This document shows, piece by piece, positions 12,771 to 25,700 of a stretch of DNA of 64,000 nucleotides. This DNA comes from Cryptomeria japonica (Eukaryota > Streptophyta > Pinopsida > Cupressales > Cupressaceae). Location: assembly GCF_030272615.1 (NCBI RefSeq), contig NC_081409.1, positions 613,536,755-613,600,754 on the forward strand, given 5' to 3'. Each line of letters starts with the position of its first letter. Positions within the stretch are counted from its first letter, which is position 1. Position numbers and translations under genes: made by a program. The notes under the pieces were generated by a model, which did no database searches, was not told the origin of the DNA, and worked only from the letters and a program-made list of their open reading frames with translations.

Positions 12771-14650
12771 ATGGATTGGCTGGTGGAAAAATTGTTTGCG
12801 AACATTGAGGCATTCCTTTGGGTGGACAGATCGTCGATTGGAGGCAGGCTATGTGTGTGTTCAATAGATCATCGAGGGGAGGCAATTGAAACCAACAATC
12901 AGATCGTCGATTTGAGGCAGTTCATTAGAGTGGAAGAGGAGGTGCCGTTGAGAAGCACAAACCCCCAGAGGGTAGATCAGATGATGGAAGACTTCAAGAA
13001 TGGAGTGAGGAATGAAATCCAAAAGGCTTTGGCTAGTTTGTGGAGGAACCCTAATTCAGAGGATGAATATGAGGAAGTTGAAGGACTGAAAGATGAAAGA
13101 GAGGAAATATTCTTGAGAGAAGTTGTGCAAATGAGTAAAGTTCATAAAGTTGAGGTTTCCAACTTTTCTGGAACGTTGAACCCAGAGGATCCGATCGATT
13201 GGATTAGAGAGTTGGAGGACTGCTTTGAGTTTGAAGATGTCAAGGACCTGCAGAGAGTCTGGTTGGTACAAACTAAGTTGAAAGGGCATGTTGCCTTGTG
13301 GTAGAAAGAATTGCAAAAAGACAGAGTGGAGAATGGTGGATTGAAGATCACCTAGTGGATATAGATGGTTGCAATATTGAAAGCCAAGTTCATACCGGGA
13401 GACTATGAATTGGAATTGTTCAAAAAGTTGCAGAACTTGAAACAGAGAAGCATGACTATGAACGAATATACTGTGGAATTCTACAAGGTGGTGATTAGAT
13501 CTGGATATAGAGAGATGGACAGAGAAAAGGTGGCAAGGTACACTAAAGGACTTGCTTTTAACATTCAAGATGAGATGAGTATGTTGAAGGTTTCCACAGT
13601 TGAAGAAGATTACCATTATACTTTGAAGGCTGAGGAGAAGATGAGGAGAAGACAACTGAATAGAGGGAAGGGGAAATTCAAGATGAGTGGTAGTATGAAG
13701 AAACCAGTTGAAGAAGATGAGTCAAAACCTAAGTGGAGTAAAGAACCAGAGTAGAAGACACCGAGGAAAGGTAGCAACAGTACTGGTAGAGAATTTCCTA
13801 GCAAATGTTTCAAGTGTGGAGAAATTGTATATAGATTCTATGAATGTAAGCAGGGAATGGCAAGAAGTTGTGTGACAAATGAGGAACCAAAAGGTGATGG
13901 TACTGGATGTGACTATGCACCAGACCAAGGAGAATCCCTTAAGTTCAGAAGGGAGGATACCAGATCTTCTCAGAGGAAGAGTCTTTTCCAGATTATTTGT
14001 AAATCAAATGGTAAGTGTGGCAAGGTTATTGTAGATAGTGGAAGTACTGACAATTTGGTATCTAAGGAGATGGTTGTGAAGCTATGATTGAAGAGGCTTA
14101 AGCATCCTTGTCCTTATGAGGTGAGTTGGTTGCAAGATGATAAAAAAATAGAGATAACAGAGCAGTGTTTGGTGAAATTCGATATTGGACCTTTCAGAGA
14201 TGAGGTTTTGTGTGATGTTGTATCTATGAGTGCTTGCCATGTCTTGTTGGAAAAACCTTGGCAGTATGATAGAGGAGCTATTTATGACTGTAGAATAAAC
14301 CTAGTCACTATTAAGAAGGATGGGCAGAAGTTCACATTGATTTCTTTGAAGAAGAAAGAGAAGGAGGTGAAGAATCTGAGTCCTGAGAAGAGTTGCAGTA
14401 CTAAGGAGCCAGTGGAAGAAGTTATATTGGAACGTTTGAAGAGAGATATGATGGTAGAAGTTATACCGAAAGGTTTGAAGGAAGATCTGATGGCAGAGGT
14501 TAAACCAGAGGGTGACATGAGTTTGCAGAAGAATTTGACAGTTGAGCCTAATGGACAGATGGAACCGGATGACATAAAGCTTATGGTGACAAATAGGATG
14601 AAGTCTTGTGGCAGAACCAAATCAAAATTGCAAAAGAAAGAGAATAGTAA
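12771..14650 (+). pseudogene. gag-pr: Ty3/gypsy gag-protease, one frame with four stops
   Basis: The reading frame is continuous from 12771 to the chimera junction, broken only by in-frame stops at 13302, 13353, 13752 and 14085. Two sit where Trp is expected (TGG to TAG), one looks like Gln to TAG and one like Arg to TGA, which are all transitions. The order is: a gypsy retrotransposon gag domain (about 13140-13640; DWIRELEDCFEFE and DREKVARYTKGL), a zinc knuckle near 13807 (CFKCG, with the His lost) and a retropepsin at about 14000-14300. The retropepsin has the VDSGSTDNLVS active site and the HVLLEKPWQYDRGAIYD motif typical of plant gypsy protease. After about 14350 it becomes Lys/Glu-rich linker. 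Gypsy RT and integrase should follow but are replaced by copia sequence. Confidence 0.8.
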
Positions 14651-14659
14651 ACAGAGACA

Positions 14660-17600
14660 ATGTGCAGATTTGAAGCAAAGAAACTTGATGATTGGATCAT
14701 AGATAGTGGTTGTTCACACCACATGACCAGTGATCGAAGTAAATTTCTTACTTTGAAGGAATTTGATGGAGGAGTTGTGAGATTTGGAAATGACTCACCT
14801 TGCATGGTAAAAGGAAAGGGAACCATTTCTCTTAATGGAAAGAGAAATGCAGATGATGTCTACTGGGTTGAAGGATTAAACAAAAATCTTTTGAGTGTAG
14901 GTCAACTCAATGACAAAGGTTATCCATTGGAATTTAAGAATGGAATGTGCAAAATCTATGAGAGAAAAGGTGAACTAATTGCAACTGGCAAGCAGACAAA
15001 AGGTAACCTATTTCACCTAAATCCTAAAGTGAACAACTGTTTAATTGCTAAAGTAGATGATAGTTGGCTTTGGCATCATAGATTTTTCCATATAAATTTT
15101 GATAACATTGTCAAAGTTAGTAAGTCCAAGTCGGTAAGAGGTTTGCCTCAATTGGACAGACCGGTGAATGTTCTGTGTAAGGAGTGTCAGTTAGGAAAGA
15201 TGACATCTTCAACTTTTAAGAGAAAATCTTTCTCGACAATTTTTTTAAAGATTTGGCTCATACAGATCTCTGTGGACCAATAAGAACTAAAATTATTCAT
15301 GGTGGTAGATATTTTATGATCTTCACTGATGATTGGTCAAGAATCATGTGGGTCACATTCTTGAAGGACAAAACAAAAGCCTTTAGTAAGTTCAAGGCAT
15401 TCAGGGGCTTAGCTGAAAAGGAAAGTGGTAAGAAGATAAAGTGTCTGAGGATGGATCAAGGAGGTGAATTTACTTAAAAGGAATTCACTAGATATTGTGA
15501 AGACAATGAAATTAAGAGGCAACTTTCTGCACCGAGGACACCACATCAAAATGGTATTGCAGAGAGGAACAATCAGTCAGTTGTTGAAGCTACTATAATG
15601 ATTCTTATACAAGGAGGTGTAGCAAAAAATTTCTAGAGGGAAGCTGTCAGCACAACTATCTACACTATGAACCGAATATTGGTAAAGAGAGGTAAGGATA
15701 AAACTCCTTATGAATATTGGTATGGTAGATCACCTAGTGTCAGTTATTTTAAGATTTTTGGCATTAAATGTTTTATCAAGAGATGTGATTATGTTAGTAA
15801 GTTTGAGGCTAAAAGTGATGAAGGAATATTTCTTGGGTACTCCACCAAGAGTAAGGCCTACAAATGTTACAAAAAACAGACAAAGAGAATCATTGAGAGT
15901 GTTGATGTCCTCGTGGATGAGTATCCTAAAGTCTCATAAGAAACCAGTAAAGGGAAAAAGGAAGATGAACCTTACATTTTGATTTTGGAACCAGAACCGG
16001 TGAAGCTAGAAGCTAGTGAAGTGAATGTTGTAGTACCAATTCAACTAGAACATGTAGATTCTGAAGAAGAACCTAAGGATAATGATCATGTTATTCCAAG
16101 GTATGTGAGACTCAATCATAATTGTGATCATATTATTGGAGATAAAGATGTTGGAGTATTAATGAGAAGAATAATTAGAAAGAATTCTTGCATGATCTCC
16201 ACTATTGAGATAAGAACTTCCAAGGAAGCATTTGGAGATGACCACTAGATTAAAGCTATGGAAAAAGAGCTTGACCAAATTGAGAAGAACAACACATGGA
16301 CCCTAGTACCTAGACCGATGAATAAAAATTTGATAGGCACTAAATGTGTATTCAGGAATAAATTGAATGAAGATGGAGTAGTACTCAGAAACAAAGCTAG
16401 ATTGGTATGCAAAGGTTATGCATGAGAAGAAGGAGAAGACTATGGTGAGACATTTGCACCGGTTGCTAGATTGGAAGGTATTAGGACTCTACTTGCATTT
16501 GCAGCTTATAAGGGATTCCAAGTATATCAAATGGATGTGAAGTCAGAATTTCTAAATGGGATACTGGAAGAGGAGGTATACATTGAGCAACCAGATGGTT
16601 ATGCTTTGACTGATGCAAAGGATATGGTGTGTAAACTGCACAAGACATTGTATGGTTTGAAGAAAGCACCAAGAGCATAGTATGAAATATTACATTCACA
16701 CTTGATGAAGATAGGTTTTAGAGAACCAGTGAAGACAACAATATATCTCTCAAATCTGAAGGAGATAAGATACTAGTTAGTGAAGTGTTTGTAGATGATA
16801 TCATATTTGGAGGCAATGATGATATGAGTGATGACTTTGCAAATGAGATGAAAAGTGAATTTGAAATGTGTCTAGTAGGAGAGATAAAATTCTTCATAGG
16901 TTTGCAAATTCAGCAGATGAAGAGTGGTATTTTTATCACACAATCTAAATATGTGAAAGAGGTGTTGAAGACATTTGGAATGAGTGACTGTAAACCAGTT
17001 GGGACACCAATGGTTACAAGTTGTAAACTGTCTAAGGAGGATGATGTTGCATCTGTTGATGAGAAGGAGTACAGATCAATGATAGGGAAACTACATTATG
17101 TTGTTCACATCAGACCGGATATTGCTCATGCAGTTGGCTTAGTTGCCAGATTTTAGAAGAATCCAAAGGAGACACACTTGATAGCAACTAAAAGGATATT
17201 CAGATATTTGAAAGGTACTATTGACTATGGATTATGGTATCCATATGCATGTAACTTTTATTTGAAGGTTTATACAGATGCAGATTGGGTAGGTAATGTT
17301 GATGATATGAAGAGCACAACTGGTGGTGCATTCTTTCTTGGAGGAAGACTTGTATCCTGGAACAGCAAGAAGCAGAGCTATATATCTCAATCCACTGCTA
17401 AAGCTAAATATGTAGCATCGTATATGAACTGTACCCAGGCAATCTAGATGAAACACATTCTGGAAGGATTCAAGATAAAGATTACAGAACCTGTAAAGCT
17501 TTTATGTGATAACATCAATGCAATAAATATTTCAAAGAACCCGATGTTGCATGCTAGAACCAAGCATATTGAGCTGAAATATCATTTCTTAAGAGAGAAA

Positions 17601-17741
17601 GTGTAGAGTAAAGATGTGTAATTGGAGCATGTATCTACTAAGGAGCAACTAGTAGATATCTTTACTAAACCTCTACCTAAGACTACTTTTGAGTATCTTA
17701 GAAATCAACTAGGGGTTGTGCCTCTACATGAGGTCAATTGA
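14660..17741 (+). pseudogene. pol: Ty1/copia pol: protease end, integrase, RT, RNase H
   Basis: The order protease, integrase, RT, RNase H is the copia order. A second aspartic protease active site (IIDSGCSHHMT) lies at about 14695. A pre-integrase zinc region follows (WLWHHRFFH, then CKECQLGKM). The integrase core has HTDLCGP, LRMDQGGEF and the QNGIAERNN motif (15255-15570). RT motifs include VYIEQPDGY, LYGLKKAPRA and FVDDIIFGG (16500-16815). RNase H has YTDADWVGN and KSTTGGAFFLGG (17270-17345). It ends with FTKPLPK and a TGA at 17739-17741. Frameshifts occur near 15245, in a T run, and between 16680 and 16785. Stops include 15475, 15636, 15937, 16246, 16424 and 16678. The 5' end of copia gag is missing: upstream in this frame there is a stop at 14648, next to the gypsy sequence. 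Confidence 0.9.
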
Positions 17742-18126
17742 GTAGATGTAGAATACATCTGTTCTAGAGCTAATTGAAGAATCTTGAAGCAGGATTGGTG
17801 TAGAGTGGAGTAATTACATTGGGGAGCATCAAGTTGCATATTGTTGATGCAGAATAGTGAAGTATGACACTACATGTTTTACTTTCACTTTGGCATTGTT
17901 CTCAAAGGGGGAGAAGAACAATATGATTATGGGGAGATGAATTGTATGATTGATAGAGAGAAGATCTATAGCTAGTTACCAGTTGAAGACATGGAGACTT
18001 ATTTGAAGGAGAGTACATGGTAAAATCTAAACCATGATTCCTATACCTGTGTATGTACATTACTCTCAATCATCACAATCAAGGGTATTGATATTTATAT
18101 TGCCATCAATGCCAAAGGGGGAGATT
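17742..18126 (+). other. Copia 3' untranslated region with two polypurine tracts
   Basis: CAAAGGGGGAGA occurs twice, near 17904 and directly before the LTR at 18114-18125. The second copy is the plus-strand priming site that defines the LTR start (GATTGTTGGC). The first may be a spare or older tract. No coding signal lies between them. Confidence 0.75.
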
Positions 18127-18883
18127 GTTGGCATTTGCATAAAGATTGAATTGATGAACTATTTTGTTGTCATTGATGTTAATTATAACCAGTAATCATG
18201 TTGTTATGATGATTGTTTTGCAACTGGTAGGTGAGCTAATGATGGAAACCGATATTACTTAAGAAGCAGTGAGTTCAACCAGTAACCCTATCTATTGATG
18301 TGCTAAACTCTAAGTGATGGAGCTTGTTGAATCGGTTGTATTGGTTTATGATCAAAAGATGAACGATAATGATTATTCTACATATGCATGTTGTATGTGA
18401 AGATTTTCAAATGGTTTTGGCACATAGAGAATGGTTTTATCTTGGGTATGAGCGAGTGCATTGCATGAAGTGGAAACCGCATGATGAGTTACAAGATTAA
18501 ATGAAGTGGTAATCAAGGAGTGGTCAAGGTTGTCTTGAATGATGTGCAATTATTTCTATGTATCCAATGGTCATACTTGAACTCATTTTTTTGTAATCTC
18601 TATGAGATCTTAAATTTGTGGTGTGTTACCGACCTATTGTTTTTCTTATAAGGTCAATGAGTTGTTTTGTTATTATGTTGGAAATTTTGGTTAAGTGTAA
18701 GAGTGATTGGTTGTCGAAATAGAAGGTGTATCTACAGTATGTGTGAATGAAGATAGGAGCATGAAAAGGATATGATCAAGCATAGTAGTGCTATTCACCA
18801 GATCAGAAAACTCCTATTGTTCTCTAAAAATTACAATAGTCAAATCCCTTAACTGGGTAACCTTTAACAGGCTTAGTGCTATC
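18127..18883 (+). repeat. Copia 3' LTR, first part (interrupted by element A)
   Basis: It starts TGTTGGCATTTGCAT right after the polypurine tract. It contains a TATAAGG at 18647-18653. It is cut at CTATC (18879-18883), and the same five bases resume at 59987-59991, so the LTR continues at 59992. Confidence 0.85.
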
Positions 18884-20366
18884 TGATGCTCTGCAAAAAG
18901 GATAAGAATAGTAATGCAAACACAACAACACAAGAAACAAGTTCAAATGTTAGTGTTAGCAACAAAAGATTATCCTAAGAAAGCATATCAAGAGAGATAT
19001 TAAACATGAAATTGAAAGCATGCAAATATAAAAGAGATAAACTACACTCCTCCAAATGCTAACCAAGATGCTCATAGCTACTCCTCCCTTGTTCCTCTCT
19101 TCTCCAAGTTCCACATGAGTGTAGCTCTTAGCTTTGCACTATTATGGAAGTCTTATGGAGATTCAAGATTGAAGATGATTATGAAAATATGCAAATGCAA
19201 GCTAGCTAGGAATGAGAGAAAATGAGTTAATTAAGCTATTATCAATTTTAACCAAAAGACAATATGGATTATGATTTTACTCTAAAATGCTCTCTCAAAT
19301 TCACTATAACTTAGATGCATACAAGATTTTAGAATCTAGATTATGAAGGAATGGGCTCTATTTATAGGAAAAATAGAGAAATGGATGGTTGAGATTGAGT
19401 AATCTCAACAAGGGTCGGGATTGATGGGTTTATGATCCATGAGAGGGCTTTCAACCCAATCCCAGGATGACAAATGTCAACATGAGATGACTTGAGAGGA
19501 GAGGGAAGAATCATTAAATTTTTGACCTGAATTGAAGGTTAACTTGGGAGGTAAGGTTAGTGTTGAGTTGAATGAATAAAACCATTATCCAATAAATGCC
19601 TTTATCCAATGGTTATAAACTCTTGTGCAAGAGTTAGTGGGGATAACCATGGTCAAAGCAATGAATGCTTGAGGAGACACATGAGTTAAATGGAGGTTGA
19701 GTTAGAGGTAAATTCTCTAACCATGAGGGAAAGTGGAATTGACCATAAATGGTTATGTAAGAGCCATTAATGGTCATGTAAGAGCCATTAGTGGTTTAGA
19801 AGACTTTTAGGGGTTAACTTGTTGAACACATAAAGCATTAAATGCTTTGCAAAGACTTTGAGGCTTTGAGAAATGACTCCAAGTTGCTTAGGAATGTGAC
19901 AATATTTAGGAGATGGATTAGGCTAATTAGGAGTGGTTAGAAGAATTTAGAAAGTGGTTAGAAGAGTCTAGAAGGGGATTTAGGATTGCAAGTGGGTTTG
20001 GTGGGTGAGGGAAAATAGGATTTTATTGAAAATAAAATTAATTTATTTCAATTGTGGTTGCAACTTGCATTTGTAGGAGAATGCAAGTGGGGGGGGTAGT
20101 TTAGGGATTTTAATAAATGTTTTAATTATTTATTTAAAAAGAGGAAAGGGCGGTTGAATTAAATAAATATGATTTATTCATTTAATTGATTTTGAGTGTC
20201 GCTTAATAAATTAATTTAAATAAATTGAATAATTTATTTAATTAATAGGAGAAGGGTTGAGGATGATTAATTAAATATTAATTTAATTAACTGATTATTG
20301 ATGGTTAAATAACCAAATAAATAGTAAATATTCATTTAATTAAGTGGATAGATTTATGTGACTACA
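18884..20366 (-). repeat. 3' LTR of element A (1483 bp)
   Basis: On the minus strand it runs from TGTAGTCACATAAATC (20366) to GAGCATCA (18884). It aligns along its length with 58651-59986, except for a block of about 145 bp near 19410-19555 that is missing from the other copy. A TATAAATA box lies on the minus strand at 19366-19359. Confidence 0.9.
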
Positions 20367-20379
20367 TTTGCCCCTTTTT
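20367..20379 (-). other. Polypurine tract of element A
   Basis: The minus strand reads AAAAAGGGGCAAA immediately before the LTR TGTAGTC. Element C has a near-identical tract in the same place, which supports the LTR boundary and the minus orientation. Confidence 0.8.
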
Positions 20380-20631
20380 GAGATGATGTGGTTTATCACG
20401 TTGTTTCAAAGAAAGAAAAATAGGTGTGAAGAAATATGCCCCATAAATGTTAATTTAGTGGGTGGTATGCCCCCTCTAGAGATGGGCTGATTTTTTTAAA
20501 AAAAATTGGGCGATCTCTCGAATAAGAATGAGAAGTGGAGGGGAGGTAGAATAGAAGAATTTAGCAATAACTGTGAAAGAATGGAAGAAATTGGAGTTAA
20601 AACGGAGAAATGAGAGACGATGACAGTGAGT

Positions 20632-20665
20632 AGGGTTAGTTAGGGTTAGGGTTGGGGGTATATAT
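20632..20665 (+). promoter_or_regulatory. Candidate promoter of the antisense PMD gene in element A
   Basis: TATATAT at 20659-20665 lies 105 bp before the candidate ATG at 20764. Just upstream is a run of TTAGGG-like words (about 20633-20655) resembling the telo-box motif found in some plant promoters. Element C has a TATA box in the equivalent place, 98 bp before its ATG. That conservation is the main support; no transcription data exist. Confidence 0.5.
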
Positions 20666-20763
20666 GGGGGTGAAGGGGTAAAAACGGGTTCATTTGCATC
20701 TATCTCTTTAGCAATTCAAAGCTCTGATAGTGGCTTTTGATGAAGGAGTGAGCAACGATCATC

Positions 20764-22768
20764 ATGTCGGTACCTATAGCAGATCATTGACTAGAGCGGA
20801 TCCATTGATTCCAACGGCTAGATGACTACGGACCAGTGGTACACAAATTTTAATTTTGCTTTTTTATGCTTTTTTGATATGTTTTTGTAAGCGTCAAAGT
20901 CCAATCAAGACAATAGCGCTAAAACTGTGTTTTAGCACTTTTGTTAGCTAAAATAGTGCTATTGTGCTGCAATGGCACTATTGTGCAGTTGTTTTAGCGC
21001 TAGTGCCCTTTTTAGTGCGTTTGCATAGTAGTAATACCACAATTGTTTTGTTAGAGCGTTCGGGTCAATGTTGTAGCGCTATTGCCATGTAATAGCACGT
21101 TTGTGTAGTAGTAATAACGCTATTATTGTTTTAGCGCTTTTGTGTATAGGTTGCAGTGTGATTGTTAGCAGAATAGCACTATTGTCTGTAAGAGATGCCC
21201 CAGTGTTAGGAAAAATATCTCTTGATGTCTATGTTGGGGGGATGGATGGATGAGTTGTTTTGAATCATAGCAGCCCCGTTGAGACTAGGTCATTATGAAA
21301 AATGCTTGATGTAGTCTAGGTTTGCCATGATCGCTTACCTATTGAGACCCAAAGATACTTGATCAAAGTATCTGTTGATAGTCTAGGTTTAAACTTAAGA
21401 AAGTTTGAAAGAAAATAACTGATGATGTGTTGATGCGTGTGTGTAGGAGGATCTTCCTGTCTTACAGATGCAAGAATGACATCCTGCCACACAGTAGTTG
21501 ACCGAGGTAGAGAGAGATTGCATTGCGACAACTAATTTATATGATATGTTGTATCTTCTCATGATTCGGATGAATCATGGACTGATGAAAACACTGGCTG
21601 AGCATTGGCATAATGAGACATGTACCTTCCACCTAGCAACAGGAGAGATGACAGTTACCCTAGACAACGTGTGGAGGATACTACACATCCCGATCCGAGG
21701 GAGCTGGTGACCTTTGACTGAGCTTTGGGGACAATAGTTGTGCATCAGATGTTTGTAGAGGACTTGTATATTCATGATGGCTCGATAGCATGGGAGGAGA
21801 TAACTACCTTGTATGAGCCACTACCAACTATTTTATCAGGCATTGTCAAGAGCTTACTTTGTCCCAATCGATGATCACATGGACTGGCTGTTGGTTGGGG
21901 CTAGGTCATAGAGCACATGGTGATGGATGGGACCTGGTATGCATGGGGACCATGCGTGCTATCACATTTGTACAGGGAGCTACATGAGGTTCTATACTAA
22001 GAGATGAGTTCTCTAGGGGTAGGGATTACATTGCTACATATTTGGGCGTGGGAGCACCTACCAGTGACACAACTGATCAGCTTAAGGTTTAGGGCTGCAA
22101 ATCAGCCCTATATGTATATGTATGGAGGTATGATGAGCCATCCCCACTTGGGGAAGTTGGAGTTTTGGCGGCGAGTGTTAGATGATTTGGATACATTGAT
22201 ATGGAGGCCATATATTAAGTGTGAGTCATGTGAGGATGATGTAGAGGCCTTTCTGTATGTATTTATGACATGGTTTTTTATTGGTAGGACAACCTACAAT
22301 ATAGAGAGATAGGTACCAAGTAGAGTGATGAGATAGTTTGGATAGAGCCAGGGATTGCCGAGGGGATCAGGGGAGTATGCACAAGCAGTACGGGAGAGAT
22401 TTCAGTGCGGGACAATGTTACTGTATGATCATGCCTTAGTCGAGTTCCAAACCTTATAGGCGAGACCATGGCATATGAGGCATGAGATTGTGGATGCAGG
22501 GGTGACAAAGGAGTACATGAAGTATCATATTGTGCATCTGATTCCACACATTTTAGATCCAACCAAGCTGATACCATCATTTGAGGATGACAGGAGACAA
22601 CAACAAAGGAGGAGAGGAGGTCGAGATGTAGGAGGAGTAGATAGAGGTGATGGAGGTGACAGAGGAGAGGGAGGTGGTGGAGGAAGTTTTGGAGGAGTAG
22701 GAGGGGGTGGTGGTGGTGGATATGGGGGTGGGGGTGGATTTGGAGGTGGAGGTGGTGGAGGAGGATGA
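20764..22768 (+). pseudogene. Antisense plant mobile domain (PMD) gene of element A, full-length but decayed
   Basis: PMD proteins include the MAIN/MAIL type in plants and related transposon-borne copies. Exon 1 is 20764-20838 (MSVPIADH, stop, LERIH, stop, FQRLDDYGPV). An intron follows at 20839-21446 (GT...TAG), and exon 2 starts at 21447 in the same phase. Exon 2 encodes the PMD core: LYDMLYLLMIRMNHGLM, TCTFHLATGEMTVTLDNVWRI, WAWEHL, LISLRFRAANQPY and LIWRPYIKCESCEDDVEAF. It then has a Gly-rich tail (22600-22768) whose repeats are low-complexity. A frameshift near 21705 and several stops break it. It is opposite to element A's own genes and lies between integrase and the 3' LTR. The exact C-terminus is unclear; some frame continues to about 23480. 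Confidence 0.75.
20880..21190 (+). repeat. Dispersed TAGCGCTATTG-type repeats inside the PMD intron
   Basis: About ten short variants of (T)TAGCGCTATTG / TTTTAGCGCTTTTG / AATAGCACTATTG are spaced roughly every 25-35 bp. Many contain the palindrome AGCGCT. They fall within the predicted intron; element C's intron carries different tandem repeats. Confidence 0.6.
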
Positions 22769-25700
22769 TTACAGAGGAGAGGTAGAGGGGGACAGTCGTT
22801 GTGACTATCACAAGGTCCACTGATACAGGGGGTAGCCAGAGCAGGAGGTAGGGATATGGGTGGGGGTGGAGTGCCTATGGAGATGGGAGAGGGAGCCATA
22901 GGCGGAGGAGAGGATCCTATGGAGATGGGAGGGGGAGACCTATGGGAGCACATGATAGTATATTTGTAGACTCGAATTACAATAGTCGAGGCATGGTTTG
23001 AGGATAGTGAGATAGAGATTGTAGCTAGAGATGTCCAAATTTTTGCACGGGAGGTAGAGTTGAGGGTAGTGATGTGAGAGAGAGATGATCCGGTGGATAA
23101 AATGATGGAGGTGGAGGAAAGAGGCTGAGAGTTGCCAGGAGCACAGGGACATGATTCGACTGATTCGATGGCAAGGGAACTACGATGAGCAGGTGGAGAG
23201 ATTGACTATTGGAGGGGTTTATACCAGCAGGTGGTGCCATCCAGTCAGTGGGTACTGAGTTATTCCCAAATGCTACGGGCGAGATCAGAGTGATCTTAGA
23301 GGATACAATGCAGTGGTGGTGTTATGGGTCCTCCATGGTGAGATAGTGTGGGTGGTCCATGGGGTAGTGGTGGAGCAGGCAGTGATGGTGGTGCAACATC
23401 TAATAAGAGTGCCATTTGAGAGAGTTTATGTACTTTTTACATTGTTATTTTGGATTGTGACTTGGATGGCTCTTGATAGCCGATATATTTTTGACATCAT
23501 TGTATTATGATACATGTATGTTTTTTGCGAGATGATATATGATGTGATATATGAGGAGATCCCATATTTTGTGATGATATGTATGGGTTTATGCAGGATG
23601 ATGATCATGATTTATGCTTAGATGTATGCTATTGATGATTTTGCTTTCTATATGTGTATGGTGATGATTTTATGATTTCTATATGCATGTTATGGATGTG
23701 GTGCTAACATGTGGATGCAAGTTAGTACATATATGATGCTTATTGTAATGCATGAGGTGATGCAGTGTTGACTATGTATGCATAATGATGAGTGAATGAT
23801 GATGATTTATGGGATAGATTATACTTGTTTATTTGATGAGATAATGATATGATGATATGAGTAAATGATGTATGTTGTTTGAAGATTAAGTTAAATGAAT
23901 AAAATGTTTATGCAAATGTTTATGGTTCTAAATGAATGCTTATTAAATGTATAAACCAATGTTGAGACAAATGTTTATGTATATTTCTAAAATGAGTGCA
24001 CTTAAAATGTAGAAACAAATGTGAAGACAAATGTTTATGTATGAATGCACTTGAAAGAAATGTATTTAAGTGATGTGATTTAAAAATGAAGCTAATTGAC
24101 TTAAAAAGATTTAAAACATAACTAAGTGATAAATGAAAGTGAAATGACAATGCAAATAAATGCAACTAAGGGATAATGAATAATTGCACCTTAACGCAAT
24201 TATGATGAAAATGAATAACTGCACCATAATGCAATTAACATGAAAGGAATGCATAATGAATGTTGTGAAAATGAATGCACTATATGGAGGAATGAATGTT
24301 CTTGATAACAAATGCACTTAAATGAAATGTAAGTAAATGACAATAAATGCATCTAATGTGCTAAATGCCTTAAAGTGGATGAACAAATTAATGTACTTAA
24401 ATAAATATCTAAATGAATCTAAATGCAAGTAAATGATAATGAACTGAATGCTCATAATGTAGCTAAATGATAATGCCATACCATAATGATATATGAATGC
24501 AAGTTGGTGAGTTTTTGCAGATGTGGAATGCAAATGTGAGATGATGTATTAGAGAACTTTGTCATGATGTTGTACCCAAGACAATTTCTTTGCAACAATT
24601 GATATGAATAATGAATGAGCAAATGGATGGGTGATATGCAATGAAATGCAATATAAATAGATGAGATGGAATGACGTTCCATAGAGTATTCATAGTGCGT
24701 TATTTTCTTCATTGAGAATGGTAGTATTGTTCTTGGTCGAGATAGTAGGAACCAAGTTTGGAGCATTTCACCTATAAGAAAGTATTTGAGACAAGTAAAA
24801 GAATGGGACCCTCCATTCTAGTTCATGTACAAAATGGTCAAGGTATACACTATAGTTAGTAAGCCATAGTGATCCATGACTAGATTTTTGTATATGATCA
24901 CGTAGCTTAGCGAGCTTCCCATGTAGACACCATTAGTACATGCCCCAGACTTCATTGGAACAATGCACAGATAATAAAAAAAATGATACTTAGGAACCAT
25001 CCTAGCTACTCTAATCACTTATGGATATCCTAGAGTAGCATAGGAACTTGATATAAATGAATAAATAACTAAAAAACCAACCAAGTACTTGATAGCTTAA
25101 ACAAATTTTTCTTTTCAAAGAAAATGTTATCATGTCTTTGTTTTGTAAGGAAGGATGCGTCCTTGTTAAGACAATTGTGTGTACCTGTGTTGATTGATTG
25201 ATTGATTTGATAAGTGATGATTGTTTGAGTAGCTCAAAATGTTTGTTTGTGATGTGTATGTACAAAGGGTTTAATGCATTGCCATGTTTTTGATTGATTT
25301 TTGTTGTTTTATCATTTTTTGGATTTTGTGAGTGTTTTTGAATGTTTTTGGTATTATTGCCAGACAATTTTGAATGAAGAACTCAATGAATCACAAGTTA
25401 TGTAGAATCCACTTCCATCAATAGGTGAAGAGCATTGCCCCCAATTTTAGACATTACTATAAAAAGCAGGATGCAAGGTGCATGAAGTACTAACCTTGAT
25501 TGCAGATCAATAATAAGCCATGGTTTGAATGATGGAGGAATGAATGAAATGGATATGATCCCAACAAGTTTGAAAGACAATGGAGCCATAGCCTTTACGA
25601 GTGGTGCTTGTTTGCTAGGTTTTCACCATCGCACTCACCCAATGTGCCATCAGAGTGGGTTGTTCACCATTTGGATGTATGATTTGTCTCTTTACCATTT

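Noticed and set aside
13056-13655. Minus-strand 199-codon frame
   Set aside because: It lies opposite the gypsy gag, whose domain is clear on the plus strand; the minus frame has no recognisable motif.
20632-20655. TTAGGG-like words as a telomere relic
   Set aside because: Only three or four imperfect units are present; a telo-box-like promoter motif is a better fit.
22278-22953. Long minus-strand Pro/His-rich open frames
   Set aside because: They are the reverse complement of the Gly-rich tail of the PMD gene and of low-complexity G-rich DNA.
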